From the NCBI GenBank assembly GCA_015904055.1, contig JABMDE010000030.1, positions 13,419 to 21,643 on the forward strand: a DNA stretch of 8,225 bases, given 5' to 3'. The notes under the pieces were generated by a model. The model ran no database searches and was not told the DNA's origin. It saw only the letters and a list, made by a program, of their open reading frames with translations. The DNA comes from Nitrospira sp. GTDB lineage: Bacteria > Nitrospirota > Nitrospiria > Nitrospirales > Nitrospiraceae. The position numbers were made by a program, and so were the translations under genes. Shown piece by piece: positions 1 to 5,865 of this stretch (positions within the stretch are counted from its first letter, which is position 1; each line of letters starts with the position of its first letter).

Positions 1-330
1 GTGCTCTATACGATCTTCTCCAACCCTCACGACAACCGTATCGGGTTTCTCCAAGAGCTTGAAAGCATGCTGGCCTACCCAGCCAGGTTCCTGATCATCG
101 AAGGGGTCCTCACCCACAAGAAGGCGGGAGGCCGCCTCAATCAGTATCATAAGAACGGGTTGATGGATTTTCTCGATGCGCTGACCGCGCGGTATGGTCT
201 GCAGATCATCTATGCGGATACGCGAGACGAAGCGGAAGAACGCATCGCCAATCTGGCCGCCCTTCACTATTCCTACCACTTTGCCGAACAGATGGGGTTC
301 GGCCGCTGCCTGATGGAGAATGATGTGTAG
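1..330 (+). CDS. ERCC4-type nuclease domain protein, C-terminal part (5' end outside window)
   Basis: The frame is open from the first base and ends at TAG 328-330, giving 109 residues. The stretch with FLQELESMLAYPARFLIIEG, then a conserved-looking GLMDFLDALTARYGLQIIYA and a DTRDEAEERIANL helix, matches the second half of ERCC4/XPF-like nuclease domains. In that family the catalytic G-D-x(n)-E-R-K-x3-D motif lies just N-terminal to this point, so it should be immediately left of the window. The GTG at base 1 is therefore probably an internal Val codon and not the start. Such stand-alone ERCC4 proteins occur in phages and bacteria and act on branched or flapped DNA. The role here is unknown. 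The gene is convergent with galE, with 52 bp between the stops and no convincing terminator hairpin. The family call is moderately sure; activity cannot be judged without the missing half. Confidence 0.6.
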   Translation: MLYTIFSNPHDNRIGFLQELESMLAYPARFLIIEGVLTHKKAGGRLNQYHKNGLMDFLDALTARYGLQIIYADTRDEAEERIANLAALHYSYHFAEQMGFGRCLMENDV

Positions 331-382
331 GTATGGCGCTAACCCATGGGGATGGGGACCGAAGGGAAGGGCGTCGATCGAT

Positions 383-1423
383 CTAGAGAAAAAGGTTGTA
401 GGATCGAGGAGTGAATCCGTGTGGATTGAGACGTTGCCAGCGCCAGGTATCGGCGCACATGTCCGAGAGTCCACGCTCGGCTCGCCAGCCGAGCAGAGCG
501 GTTGCTTTCCTGGGATCGGCATAGCAGGCTGCGATATCGCCTGATCGGCGAGGCGCCATTGTGTAGGCGACTCGTGTTCCGCTGGCCTGCTCGAACACTC
601 CTACGATGTCCAACACGCTATAACCCTTGCCGGTGCCAAGATTCACCGTCAGACACTCTGTCGAGTGGTTCCATCGATTGAGGGCTTCCAGTGCTTTCAG
701 ATGCCCGACAGCCAAGTCCACGACGTGAATGTAGTCTCGCACGCCGGTCCCGTCCGGCGTCGCGTAATCATTGCCGAAAATATTGAGATGTGGCCGGCGG
801 CCGACCGCTACTTGTGCGACGAAGGGCATCAGATTGTTCGGCGGGCCTTGCGGGTCCTCGCCGATCAGTCCGCTCGGATGGGCCCCGACGGGATTAAAGT
901 AGCGGAGAATGCCGATACGCCAGGACGGATCGCTCCGCTGCACGTCGCGCAGGATCTCCTCCACCATGAATTTCGACCGGCCATAGGGGTTGGTTGCAGA
1001 CAGCGGATGATCCTCCGTCAACGGCAACCGTTGCGGGTCACCGTAGACCGTGGCGGATGAACTGAATACCAGCTGTTTCACCCCGCATTCGCCCATGGCT
1101 TCGAGCAGGCGCAAGGAACCCACCACGTTGTTGTCATAGTAAGACAGGGGGTGCTGCACCGATTCCCCGACTGCCTTGAGTCCGGCAAAATGAATCACGG
1201 CTGTCGCCTGACACTGTCGCAAGGCGGCGATCAGCGCGGCACGATCACGGCAGTCGCCCCGGATCAGCGGGACAGACTTTCCTGTGATCCGCTGGACGCG
1301 TGCCAGGGCTTCAGGATGGCTATTGCAGAAGTTGTCAAAGACGGTGACGTCGAATCCGGCCTGCAGGAGTTCTATGCAGGTATGCGATCCGATATAGCCG
1401 GCTCCGCCTGTGACGAGAATCAC
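383..1423 (-). CDS. galE: UDP-glucose 4-epimerase (predicted also UDP-GlcNAc 4-epimerase)
   Basis: GalE interconverts UDP-glucose and UDP-galactose in the cytoplasm using tightly bound NAD+, feeding LPS and exopolysaccharide synthesis. The 346 residues are the usual length. Visible signatures are the Rossmann loop GGAGYIG (6-12), SSSATVYG (121-128, catalytic Ser/Thr region), the Y147-x3-K151 catalytic pair, and RYFNPVGAHPSG (174-185). Near the C-terminus the motif AACYADP puts Cys300 where E. coli GalE has Tyr299 and human GALE has Cys307. From family knowledge a small residue there admits UDP-GlcNAc/GalNAc, so a bifunctional enzyme is inferred. The start is GTG at 1423-1421, preceded by GAGGTG at 1433-1428 with 4 bp spacing, and translation begins directly at the Rossmann strand MILVTGG, so this start is well supported. 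It is the last - strand gene before the convergent + strand nuclease fragment, and is separated from trmL by 195 bp holding a probable promoter. Confidence 0.96.
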   Translation of the reverse strand: MILVTGGAGYIGSHTCIELLQAGFDVTVFDNFCNSHPEALARVQRITGKSVPLIRGDCRDRAALIAALRQCQATAVIHFAGLKAVGESVQHPLSYYDNNVVGSLRLLEAMGECGVKQLVFSSSATVYGDPQRLPLTEDHPLSATNPYGRSKFMVEEILRDVQRSDPSWRIGILRYFNPVGAHPSGLIGEDPQGPPNNLMPFVAQVAVGRRPHLNIFGNDYATPDGTGVRDYIHVVDLAVGHLKALEALNRWNHSTECLTVNLGTGKGYSVLDIVGVFEQASGTRVAYTMAPRRSGDIAACYADPRKATALLGWRAERGLSDMCADTWRWQRLNPHGFTPRSYNLFL

Positions 1424-1427
1424 GCAG

Positions 1428-1433
1428 CACCTC
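1428..1433 (-). promoter_or_regulatory. ribosome binding site of galE
   Basis: GAGGTG on the - strand, 4 bp before a GTG start codon. It decides the start of galE, because no ATG lies nearby and the Rossmann strand begins right after this GTG. Confidence 0.7.
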
Positions 1434-1448
1434 AGTAGAATTCAACAC

Positions 1449-1477
1449 AATGTATTCTTCTGATGCCAGGTTATCAG
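1449..1477 (-). promoter_or_regulatory. candidate sigma-70 promoter of galE
   Basis: On the - strand CTGATA (1477-1472) and TACATT (1454-1449) are separated by 17 bp, each matching 4 of 6 consensus bases of the -35 and -10 elements. Transcription would start near 1442, leaving a leader of about 20 bases that includes the GAGGTG ribosome binding site. The -35 box and part of the spacer coincide with an inverted repeat (1459-1478). The call is inferred from sequence only. Confidence 0.35.
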
Positions 1478-1478
1478 A
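1459..1478. repeat. inverted repeat TCTGAT-N8-ATCAGA upstream of galE (operator-like)
   Basis: Perfect 6-bp arms with an 8-bp centre, 36 bp before the galE start, overlapping the candidate -35 element. The geometry (two half-sites about 14 bp centre to centre) could suit a dimeric repressor, or the repeat could be chance. I recognise no known operator consensus. Confidence 0.3.
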
Positions 1479-1549
1479 TCACGAGCGAAGATCAAGAAAA
1501 GGAAACTATATGTACAGAATTGTATGTGAAAAACAGAGGTGGACAGTGT

Positions 1550-1564
1550 CGCGATCAATTCGCG
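1550..1564. repeat. small inverted repeat CGCGA-N5-TCGCG between trmL and galE
   Basis: Perfect 5-bp GC-rich arms around a 5-base loop, about 55 bp past the trmL stop. Read on the - strand a T5 run follows only some 17 bases after the hairpin, so it is a poor intrinsic terminator. It is the only hairpin in the 1424-1618 gap that could help end the trmL transcript. The rest of that gap is AT-rich and holds the galE promoter candidate. Confidence 0.25.
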
Positions 1565-1618
1565 GCCGGTGTGATGGGATACGGTGATTCAGAGTCGAGG
1601 AACCAGTCGGACGATTCT

Positions 1619-2083
1619 TTATCGGCCGTTCCCGAACCCGATCTGCCGCCAGGCTTCGTAGATCACCACGGCCACGGCATTGGACAGGTTGAGGCTTCGG
1701 CTGTTAGGCAGCATCGGCACGCGGATTCGTTGTGATTCGCCGACCGCATGAATCAATTCCGCCGGCAGTCCGCGAGTTTCTGGCCCGAAGAGAAAGACAT
1801 CATCCGATGCATAGGGGACCAGGTCGAAACGTTGTGTCCCTTTTGTGGACACGGCGAACATGCGGCGATCTTTAAAGCGCATCGCGCAGTCAGTCCAATT
1901 GTCGTACACGGCGAGGGTGGCAAATTCATGATAGTCCAATCCGGCTCGCAGCAGCTGCTTATCGTCGAGCGAGAATCCGAGCGGTTTTACCAGATGCAGT
2001 CTGGCGCCGGTATTGGCGCAGAGACGGATAATGTTGCCGGTGTTCGGGGGAATTTCCGGTTGATAGAGAATGACGTCGAACAT
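1619..2083 (-). CDS. trmL: tRNA (cytidine(34)-2'-O)-methyltransferase
   Basis: TrmL is a SPOUT-class (trefoil-knot) enzyme that uses S-adenosylmethionine to 2'-O-methylate the wobble nucleotide of certain tRNA-Leu isoacceptors, stabilising codon-anticodon pairing. The 154 residues from the chosen start match the E. coli protein closely in length (about 157). All three family blocks are visible: [18 protein letters not shown] near the N-terminus, [10 protein letters not shown] in the middle, and the C-terminal knot [18 protein letters not shown] followed by YEAWRQ. The frame stays open upstream to a TTG at 2146, but [14 protein letters not shown] is the family N-terminus, so the ATG at 2083-2081 was chosen. 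There is no clear Shine-Dalgarno before it, so initiation may be weak or leaderless. It follows bioB in the same direction after 181 bp. Confidence 0.95.
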   Translation of the reverse strand: MFDVILYQPEIPPNTGNIIRLCANTGARLHLVKPLGFSLDDKQLLRAGLDYHEFATLAVYDNWTDCAMRFKDRRMFAVSTKGTQRFDLVPYASDDVFLFGPETRGLPAELIHAVGESQRIRVPMLPNSRSLNLSNAVAVVIYEAWRQIGFGNGR

Positions 2084-2145
2084 ATTGGCAGTCGCACATG
2101 ATCTGACCGTTGATGGCCGATAACTTATAACGGATCGTGGGAACA

Positions 2146-2157
2146 AGGGAAATCCCT
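2146..2157. repeat. inverted repeat AGGGA-N2-TCCCT upstream of trmL
   Basis: Short perfect palindrome about 63 bp before the trmL start codon. It lies upstream of an AT-rich TTATAA stretch that could be the trmL -10 region. It could be an operator; no match to a known site is recognised. Confidence 0.2.
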
Positions 2158-2172
2158 ATTTCATGCCGCTTC

Positions 2173-2186
2173 TTGGTATTTGGTAT
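2173..2186. repeat. 7-bp tandem duplication TTGGTAT x2 in the bioB-trmL gap
   Basis: Two exact adjacent copies of TTGGTAT on the + strand (ATACCAA on the - strand), about 90 bp upstream of trmL. The surrounding 181-bp gap (2084-2264) contains no convincing ORF, tRNA or terminator. A direct repeat there could be paired binding sites or slippage. Confidence 0.3.
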
Positions 2187-2264
2187 AGTGGACCCTCACG
2201 GCCTTATCTGCCCGAATTCGTGCGGTCTATTGATATGCGGTCGGCAGTAGCCCATCCCTGAGTA

Positions 2265-3260
2265 TCAGCCAGCGACCGGCTGCTGATAGTCCACTTCAAT
2301 CTTGAACCCCAGGTCTTCGATCATGCCCCAGACTTCAGGCGCCGGTGTGCCGGGAGTCGTGAGGTAGTTATTTACGAAGACGGAGTCGGCCGGATAGAGT
2401 GACAGGGGTTGCAGGCTGCGGAGGTTCTGTTCGCGTCCTCCGGCGATGCGGAGCTCGGTCCGTGGATGGAGGAAGCGGAAGAGGCAGAGGACTTTCAAAC
2501 AGCGTTGCGGTGTGAGGTGATCACAGTGCTCGAGCGGGGTACCGGCCACGGCATTGAGCATATTCAAGGGAATGGAATCCGGGTTCACATCGCGCAAGGC
2601 CATTGCCAGATCAATCAAATCGTCGTCTTGTTCCCCCATGCCCACGATCCCGCCCGAGCAGATTTCCAATCCGGCTGCCCGTGCGTTCTTGATCGTGGCA
2701 AGCCGGTCTTGAAATGTGTGGGTGGTGCAAATCGAGGAATGGAATGCTTCACTGGTATTCAAGTTGTGGTTCACACGGTCTACCCCGGCGGATTTGAGGC
2801 GCTTGGCCTGGCCTTCATTCATCAAGCCGAGTGAACAGCAAATCTGAATGGGAATCTCCTGCTTGATAGCGCGGACGGCTCCGGCGATCTCGTCGATTTC
2901 CCGATCCAGCGGGCTCCGGCCGCTGATCACGATGCAATAGCGCTGCGCTTTGGATGCGGCGGCTTGCCGCGCGCCCTCGACCATCTGTTTCCGGGGCAAT
3001 AAGTTATAGCGCTCGATGGGCGCAGTCGAGATGGCGGATTGTGAACAGTAGTGGCAGTCTTCCTGGCAGGCGCCGCTTTTGGCGTTCTGCAGCATCTGCA
3101 GGCGAACGGTTTTCCCGAAATAGCGGGAACGGACGCGAAAGGCTGCATGCAGCAGGTCCAGCAGGTCGTCGTCGGCCGATTGGAGTACAGCGCGGCATTC
3201 ATCTCTGGTCAGGGATTCGTCTTGCAGGGCTTTATCGGCGAACCGTTGAAAATCCGTCAT
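2265..3260 (-). CDS. bioB: biotin synthase
   Basis: BioB is a radical-SAM enzyme that inserts sulfur into dethiobiotin, the last step of biotin synthesis. The 331 residues are normal for the family. The radical-SAM [4Fe-4S] motif is C65-x3-C69-x2-C72 within GACQEDCHYCSQS. The second, sacrificial [2Fe-2S] cluster ligands appear present: C109 (RYCIVISGR), C141 (ICCSLG), C201 (EICSGGIVGMGE) and the Arg of LRIAGGREQN (about R271), equivalent to E. coli C97, C128, C188 and R260. The C-terminal GxxLTTPG-like segment (NNYLTTPGTP, 297-306) is also conserved. The ATG at 3260-3258 has GGAG about 9 bp upstream. It lies 55 bp after the lapAB-like gene and may be on the same transcript. No other bio gene is in the window and no BirA box (TTGTAAACC-N15-GGTTTACAA type) is visible upstream. 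Confidence 0.97.
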   Translation of the reverse strand: MTDFQRFADKALQDESLTRDECRAVLQSADDDLLDLLHAAFRVRSRYFGKTVRLQMLQNAKSGACQEDCHYCSQSAISTAPIERYNLLPRKQMVEGARQAAASKAQRYCIVISGRSPLDREIDEIAGAVRAIKQEIPIQICCSLGLMNEGQAKRLKSAGVDRVNHNLNTSEAFHSSICTTHTFQDRLATIKNARAAGLEICSGGIVGMGEQDDDLIDLAMALRDVNPDSIPLNMLNAVAGTPLEHCDHLTPQRCLKVLCLFRFLHPRTELRIAGGREQNLRSLQPLSLYPADSVFVNNYLTTPGTPAPEVWGMIEDLGFKIEVDYQQPVAG

Positions 3261-3311
3261 GCGTCAGTGCTCCGCGCTGTTGAAAATGATGATGGGATAA
3301 TAGGACGGCCA

Positions 3312-3326
3312 AAACCTACACGGTTT
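3312..3326. repeat. inverted repeat AAACC-N5-GGTTT over the lapAB stop codon, upstream of bioB
   Basis: Perfect 5-bp arms spanning the TAG of the LapAB-like gene, about 52 bp before the bioB start. The half-sites resemble the inner part of a BirA operator, but the spacer is 5 instead of about 15 bp. As a terminator the stem is AT-rich and is followed on the - strand by only a few T residues. The function is undecided. Confidence 0.2.
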
Positions 3327-4716
3327 CAAACGGAGAAGCAATGCCTTGATAGGGGATGGCGCGAACGGACGCAGCCGTTCCTCCTGATCCGTCCGCCGGC
3401 GGTGTGGCTTCGAGCCAGGGGAGTGCGGTCAGCGTGTTCCAGCGGGCACAACGTCGGCAGCGGCCAGACCATTCGACGGACTCTTGCTGGCATTGGGTGC
3501 AGATGTAGGGAACCACGACGCGCTTTTTGAAACTGAGCGCTTTTTTGAGTTCGATGATGGCCTGTTCGAATTGCTGCTTGCGCAAGTAGAGGTTGGCCAT
3601 GATCTTGTGATAATCGAGCAGATGATCTTGTGGCCCTTCGATCGTTGAAAGAATATCGAAGGCTTCATCGATCATTTCAAGGCGATAATAGAGCTTGCCC
3701 AGATAGAATTGCAGCACGGGATTCTGCGGGTCCTGCTGCAGCGCATCTTGGTACACGCGGATGATTTCGCCCGGCTCCCCCTGGTCCAGGAACAATTCTT
3801 CAAGACGATGGAGGATAATCACGCTCCGCGTTCTGGTATAGACCTTCTTCAAGATTTCGACGGCATCTTTGGTCTTGCCTTCATGGATTAGGATTTCGCC
3901 GAGTCCGATATAGGCAGGCAGGAAGCTGCGATCTTTTTTAATGGCGCCCCGGAAATAACGGCGGGCTTTGTCCGGGTGTCCGCGTTCGAGCAGCTGGCGG
4001 CCGACCTCGTACATGTACCCGATCAGCAACGCGTTCTCAGCCTCTTTTTCCTGATTCGGAAGATGGGCCTTGAGAAGGCGATGCTGGATCTCCAACGCCT
4101 CGCTCCATCGCTCCAGGCGAATATTCAGGTCTCGTTTGCGAATCAGTGCCGTCAAATTGTCCGGCTCAAGTTTCAGGATTTTCTGGAATGACTGGAGCGC
4201 TTCCTCATAGCGTTTTGCACCTTCGAGGTCTCTGCTTAATTCCAGCAGCACTTCGATATTCCGCTCGTCGACACGATGGGCATGTTGGTGTAGCCGGATC
4301 GCTTCGGGGAAGTTCTGCTCAGAGCGATAGATGTTTCCCAGCCATAGTAGGGAATCGGCCCGGTTGGGGTCGATGGCGAGGGCTTTCTCGAAGAGCGTAA
4401 TCGCTTCCATCGTGCGTTTCGACATGAAGGCGTGCGTGCCGTCACGATGCAGTGTGTCCACTTTTTCTTTGCGGCGCACGAGCCGGTTGCTGCGCCAGTT
4501 GATGATCGCATGGGCCGTTTGCTGCAGGCCGACGACGAAGGTCACGAAGACCGCTCCGATGGCCATCGAGATCAGGACAAGCGTGACGGGACTGAGGTCG
4601 AACTCAGCGGACGAACTTGTATGGATGAGGACTGTGCCCGGATTCAGTTCGCGGAAATAGCTGTAGATGAAGACGCCGGCGCTGACGAAGAAAATTGTGA
4701 TGAGCAGTCTGAGCAT
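3316..4716 (-). CDS. lapB: LapB-type TPR protein with LapA-like N-terminal membrane domain and C-terminal zinc ribbon
   Basis: LapA and LapB (YciS/YciM) sit in the inner membrane and, in Enterobacteria, tune FtsH-dependent breakdown of LpxC and hence LPS synthesis. The 466-residue product is longer than E. coli LapB (about 389). The layout is TM helix 1 at residues 3-20, a short loop, TM helix 2 at about 43-66 and a basic stretch at 75-85; this two-helix unit with LNPGTVLIH...FDLSPVTLVLISMAIGAVF resembles the LapA (DUF1049) domain. Then come tandem TPR-like helices from about 90 to 400 (for example THAFMSKRTMEAITLFEKAL and the 369-396 repeat). The C-terminal rubredoxin-like ribbon has C406-x2-C409-x10-C420-x2-C423, with EWSGRCRRCARWNTL matching the LapB terminus. 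A 37-residue tail without clear similarity follows. The ATG at 4716 lies 2 bp after the rsfS stop with no good Shine-Dalgarno, suggesting translational coupling. The LapB call is strong; the LapA fusion is inferred from topology and sequence resemblance. Confidence 0.85.
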   Translation of the reverse strand: MLRLLITIFFVSAGVFIYSYFRELNPGTVLIHTSSSAEFDLSPVTLVLISMAIGAVFVTFVVGLQQTAHAIINWRSNRLVRRKEKVDTLHRDGTHAFMSKRTMEAITLFEKALAIDPNRADSLLWLGNIYRSEQNFPEAIRLHQHAHRVDERNIEVLLELSRDLEGAKRYEEALQSFQKILKLEPDNLTALIRKRDLNIRLERWSEALEIQHRLLKAHLPNQEKEAENALLIGYMYEVGRQLLERGHPDKARRYFRGAIKKDRSFLPAYIGLGEILIHEGKTKDAVEILKKVYTRTRSVIILHRLEELFLDQGEPGEIIRVYQDALQQDPQNPVLQFYLGKLYYRLEMIDEAFDILSTIEGPQDHLLDYHKIMANLYLRKQQFEQAIIELKKALSFKKRVVVPYICTQCQQESVEWSGRCRRCARWNTLTALPWLEATPPADGSGGTAASVRAIPYQGIASPFETV

Positions 4717-4718
4717 GG

Positions 4719-5141
4719 CTAGACCGTTTTGTGTGCAGCCGCTTTCCGTACGACGATGCGTCGTTTAGGCGCCGCTACCGGAGCAGGTGCCTCCTCGGGA
4801 AGCGGGACCTGCTTCGCATCGCTCCACAGCCGTTCCAGGGCATAGTGCGATCGGGTATCCTGCCGGAAAATATGGGCAACGACATCGCCGAAGTCGAGCA
4901 ATACCCACTGTCCTGACGATGTCCCTTCAATGCTCAACGGATGCTGGCCGCTGCGAGAGAGTGTGCCGTCGATATAATCAGCGATCGCGCGGGTCTGCCG
5001 ATCCGATTCAGCCGATCCGATCACCAGGTAATCGGCCACAGAGGTGAGCGGGGCGACATGCAGCACCTGGACATCGACGGCCTTCTTATCGAGCATCGCC
5101 TTGCCGATGGCAAGGGCGGTGGCCTTAGATGTTTGTGCGAT
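4719..5141 (-). CDS. rsfS: ribosomal silencing factor RsfS (probable ATC start)
   Basis: RsfS (Iojap/DUF143) binds ribosomal protein uL14 on the 50S subunit and blocks subunit joining in stationary phase or starvation. The domain runs from helix 1 (TSKATALAIGKAMLDKKA) through VDVQVLHVAPLTSVADYLVIGSA, SIEGTSSGQWVLLDFGDVVAHIF and ALERLWSD near residue 108. This matches family features such as the D-(Y/C) after strand 2 and the IEG...W...DxGDVxxH block. A Pro/Ala-rich, basic tail of about 32 residues follows. The frame has no ATG, GTG or TTG between 5309 and the ATG at 5096, which would cut helix 1 in half. A perfect AGGAGG at 5153-5148 lies exactly 6 bp before an in-frame ATC (5141-5139), chosen here as the start (140 residues). 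The gene overlaps the nadD end by 17 bp and is followed 2 bp later by the LapAB-like gene. Identity is very sure; the start is inferred. Confidence 0.9.
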   Translation of the reverse strand: MAQTSKATALAIGKAMLDKKAVDVQVLHVAPLTSVADYLVIGSAESDRQTRAIADYIDGTLSRSGQHPLSIEGTSSGQWVLLDFGDVVAHIFRQDTRSHYALERLWSDAKQVPLPEEAPAPVAAPKRRIVVRKAAAHKTV

Positions 5142-5862
5142 CGCAATCCTCCTGATACAGACGATGCTGAAGTATATAGGATTCGACAGGGGGCGGCAAC
5201 ATATTTGCCTGCGTTGTCCTTTGTCGGATTCGTTGTCGGATCTCGGACGCAGAAATGGAGCATGGCGGGATGGGGAGGCAGATGATGTTTTCGCGGGAGG
5301 ACATCGCAATATCCAACCGCGGCAGTGTTCCCGCATCGAGCTGCGCCAGCGTCTGGGTGTCAAGTGCGGGCAACAGCGGCATATTCGCCAGGGATTGGAA
5401 CGATTGTCCAGGCCGAGGGACAACGACCAGTCGACATGCGTGCAATAGCGCTTTAGGCTCTTTCCAGTTGGGAAGGTCGAGAAATGCATCGAGCCCGATG
5501 AGGAAATACAATTCGGCGGAGGAGCCGAACTGTCGCTGCAGTTCGCGGATTGTATCGATGGAGTAAGATTTTCCCGATCTCCGTAGTTCGATGTCCGAGA
5601 GATGGAAGGAGGGGGTGCCGGCAAGCGCGAGACGGACCATTTCATAGCGATCCTTGGCCGGGGCCAGAGACCCGTTTCGCTTGTGCGGGGGGTCACCGGT
5701 GGGAATGAAGAGTACCTGGTCGAGACGGAGTTGGTCACAGACCAGCCGCGCAATGGTCAGATGGCCGTTGTGAATGGGATTGAAGCTGCCGCCGAGCAGG
5801 CCCAATTTCAGAGGTGAGGAGTGAGAGGTGAGGAGTGAACGGGTAAGATCGGAAGTGGTCAT
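5125..5862 (-). CDS. nadD: nicotinate-nucleotide adenylyltransferase
   Basis: NadD transfers AMP from ATP to nicotinate mononucleotide, giving deamido-NAD, the penultimate step of NAD synthesis. Visible signatures of the nucleotidyltransferase fold are GGSFNPIHNGHL (24-35, the (H/T)xGH ATP site with H31 and H34), DPPHK (57-61), SYSIDTIREL (99-108), FLIGLDAF (120-127) and the C-terminal ISASEIRQRI (203-212, the SxTxIR-type motif with Ala in one place). At 245 residues it is somewhat longer than typical (about 190-220), partly through an 18-residue N-terminal tail before the first strand (KLGLLGG). That tail is largely encoded by a 14-bp tandem duplication. The ATG at 5862-5860 has AGGAAG 9 bp upstream and is the only canonical start before the fold other than a TTG inside strand 1. 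It lies 22 bp after proB and its stop overlaps rsfS. Confidence 0.95.
   Translation of the reverse strand: MTTSDLTRSLLTSHSSPLKLGLLGGSFNPIHNGHLTIARLVCDQLRLDQVLFIPTGDPPHKRNGSLAPAKDRYEMVRLALAGTPSFHLSDIELRRSGKSYSIDTIRELQRQFGSSAELYFLIGLDAFLDLPNWKEPKALLHACRLVVVPRPGQSFQSLANMPLLPALDTQTLAQLDAGTLPRLDIAMSSRENIICLPIPPCSISASEIRQRIRQRTTQANMLPPPVESYILQHRLYQEDCDRTNI
5148..5153 (-). promoter_or_regulatory. perfect Shine-Dalgarno AGGAGG of rsfS
   Basis: AGGAGG lies within the last codons of nadD. It is 0 bp from an in-frame ATT, 6 bp from an in-frame ATC, and more than 50 bp from the nearest in-frame ATG (5096). Normal spacing is about 5-9 bp, so it points to ATC as the initiation codon. Confidence 0.7.
5811..5838. 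repeat. perfect 14-bp tandem duplication inside the nadD N-terminus
   Basis: Two exact adjacent copies of GAGGTGAGGAGTGA on the + strand. Each copy is itself two related heptads, GAGGTGA and GGAGTGA. It encodes nadD residues 9-17 (SLLTSHSSP) and the first base of Leu18, ahead of the conserved fold. The unit is not a multiple of 3, so adding or removing one copy would change the frame of the upstream ATG. Confidence 0.9.
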
Positions 5863-5865
5863 CGT

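Noticed and set aside
331..382. A bidirectional terminator between the convergent nuclease fragment and galE
   Set aside because: Only a short TCGATCGA palindrome and a weak ATGG/CCAT pairing are present, with no GC stem followed by a T-run.
665..1060. An open frame on the + strand inside galE
   Set aside because: It is the antisense of conserved galE motifs, with no domain and no promoter or ribosome binding site.
2084..2146. A 21-residue N-terminal extension of trmL from a TTG at 2146
   Set aside because: The family N-terminus is [14 protein letters not shown]; the extra residues show no conservation and the TTG has no ribosome binding site.
2161..2200. A + strand promoter around TTGGTATTTGGTATAG
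   Set aside because: It would point into the antisense of bioB with no + strand gene downstream; it is better described as a tandem repeat.
2409..2834. An open frame on the + strand inside bioB
   Set aside because: It is complementary to the bioB core, including conserved cluster ligand codons, and carries no independent coding evidence.
5142..5753. A long - strand frame continuous with rsfS upstream to 5753
   Set aside because: The upstream part overlaps nadD out of frame and is Ser/Pro/Arg-rich with no family resemblance; only the part from about 5141 down is RsfS.
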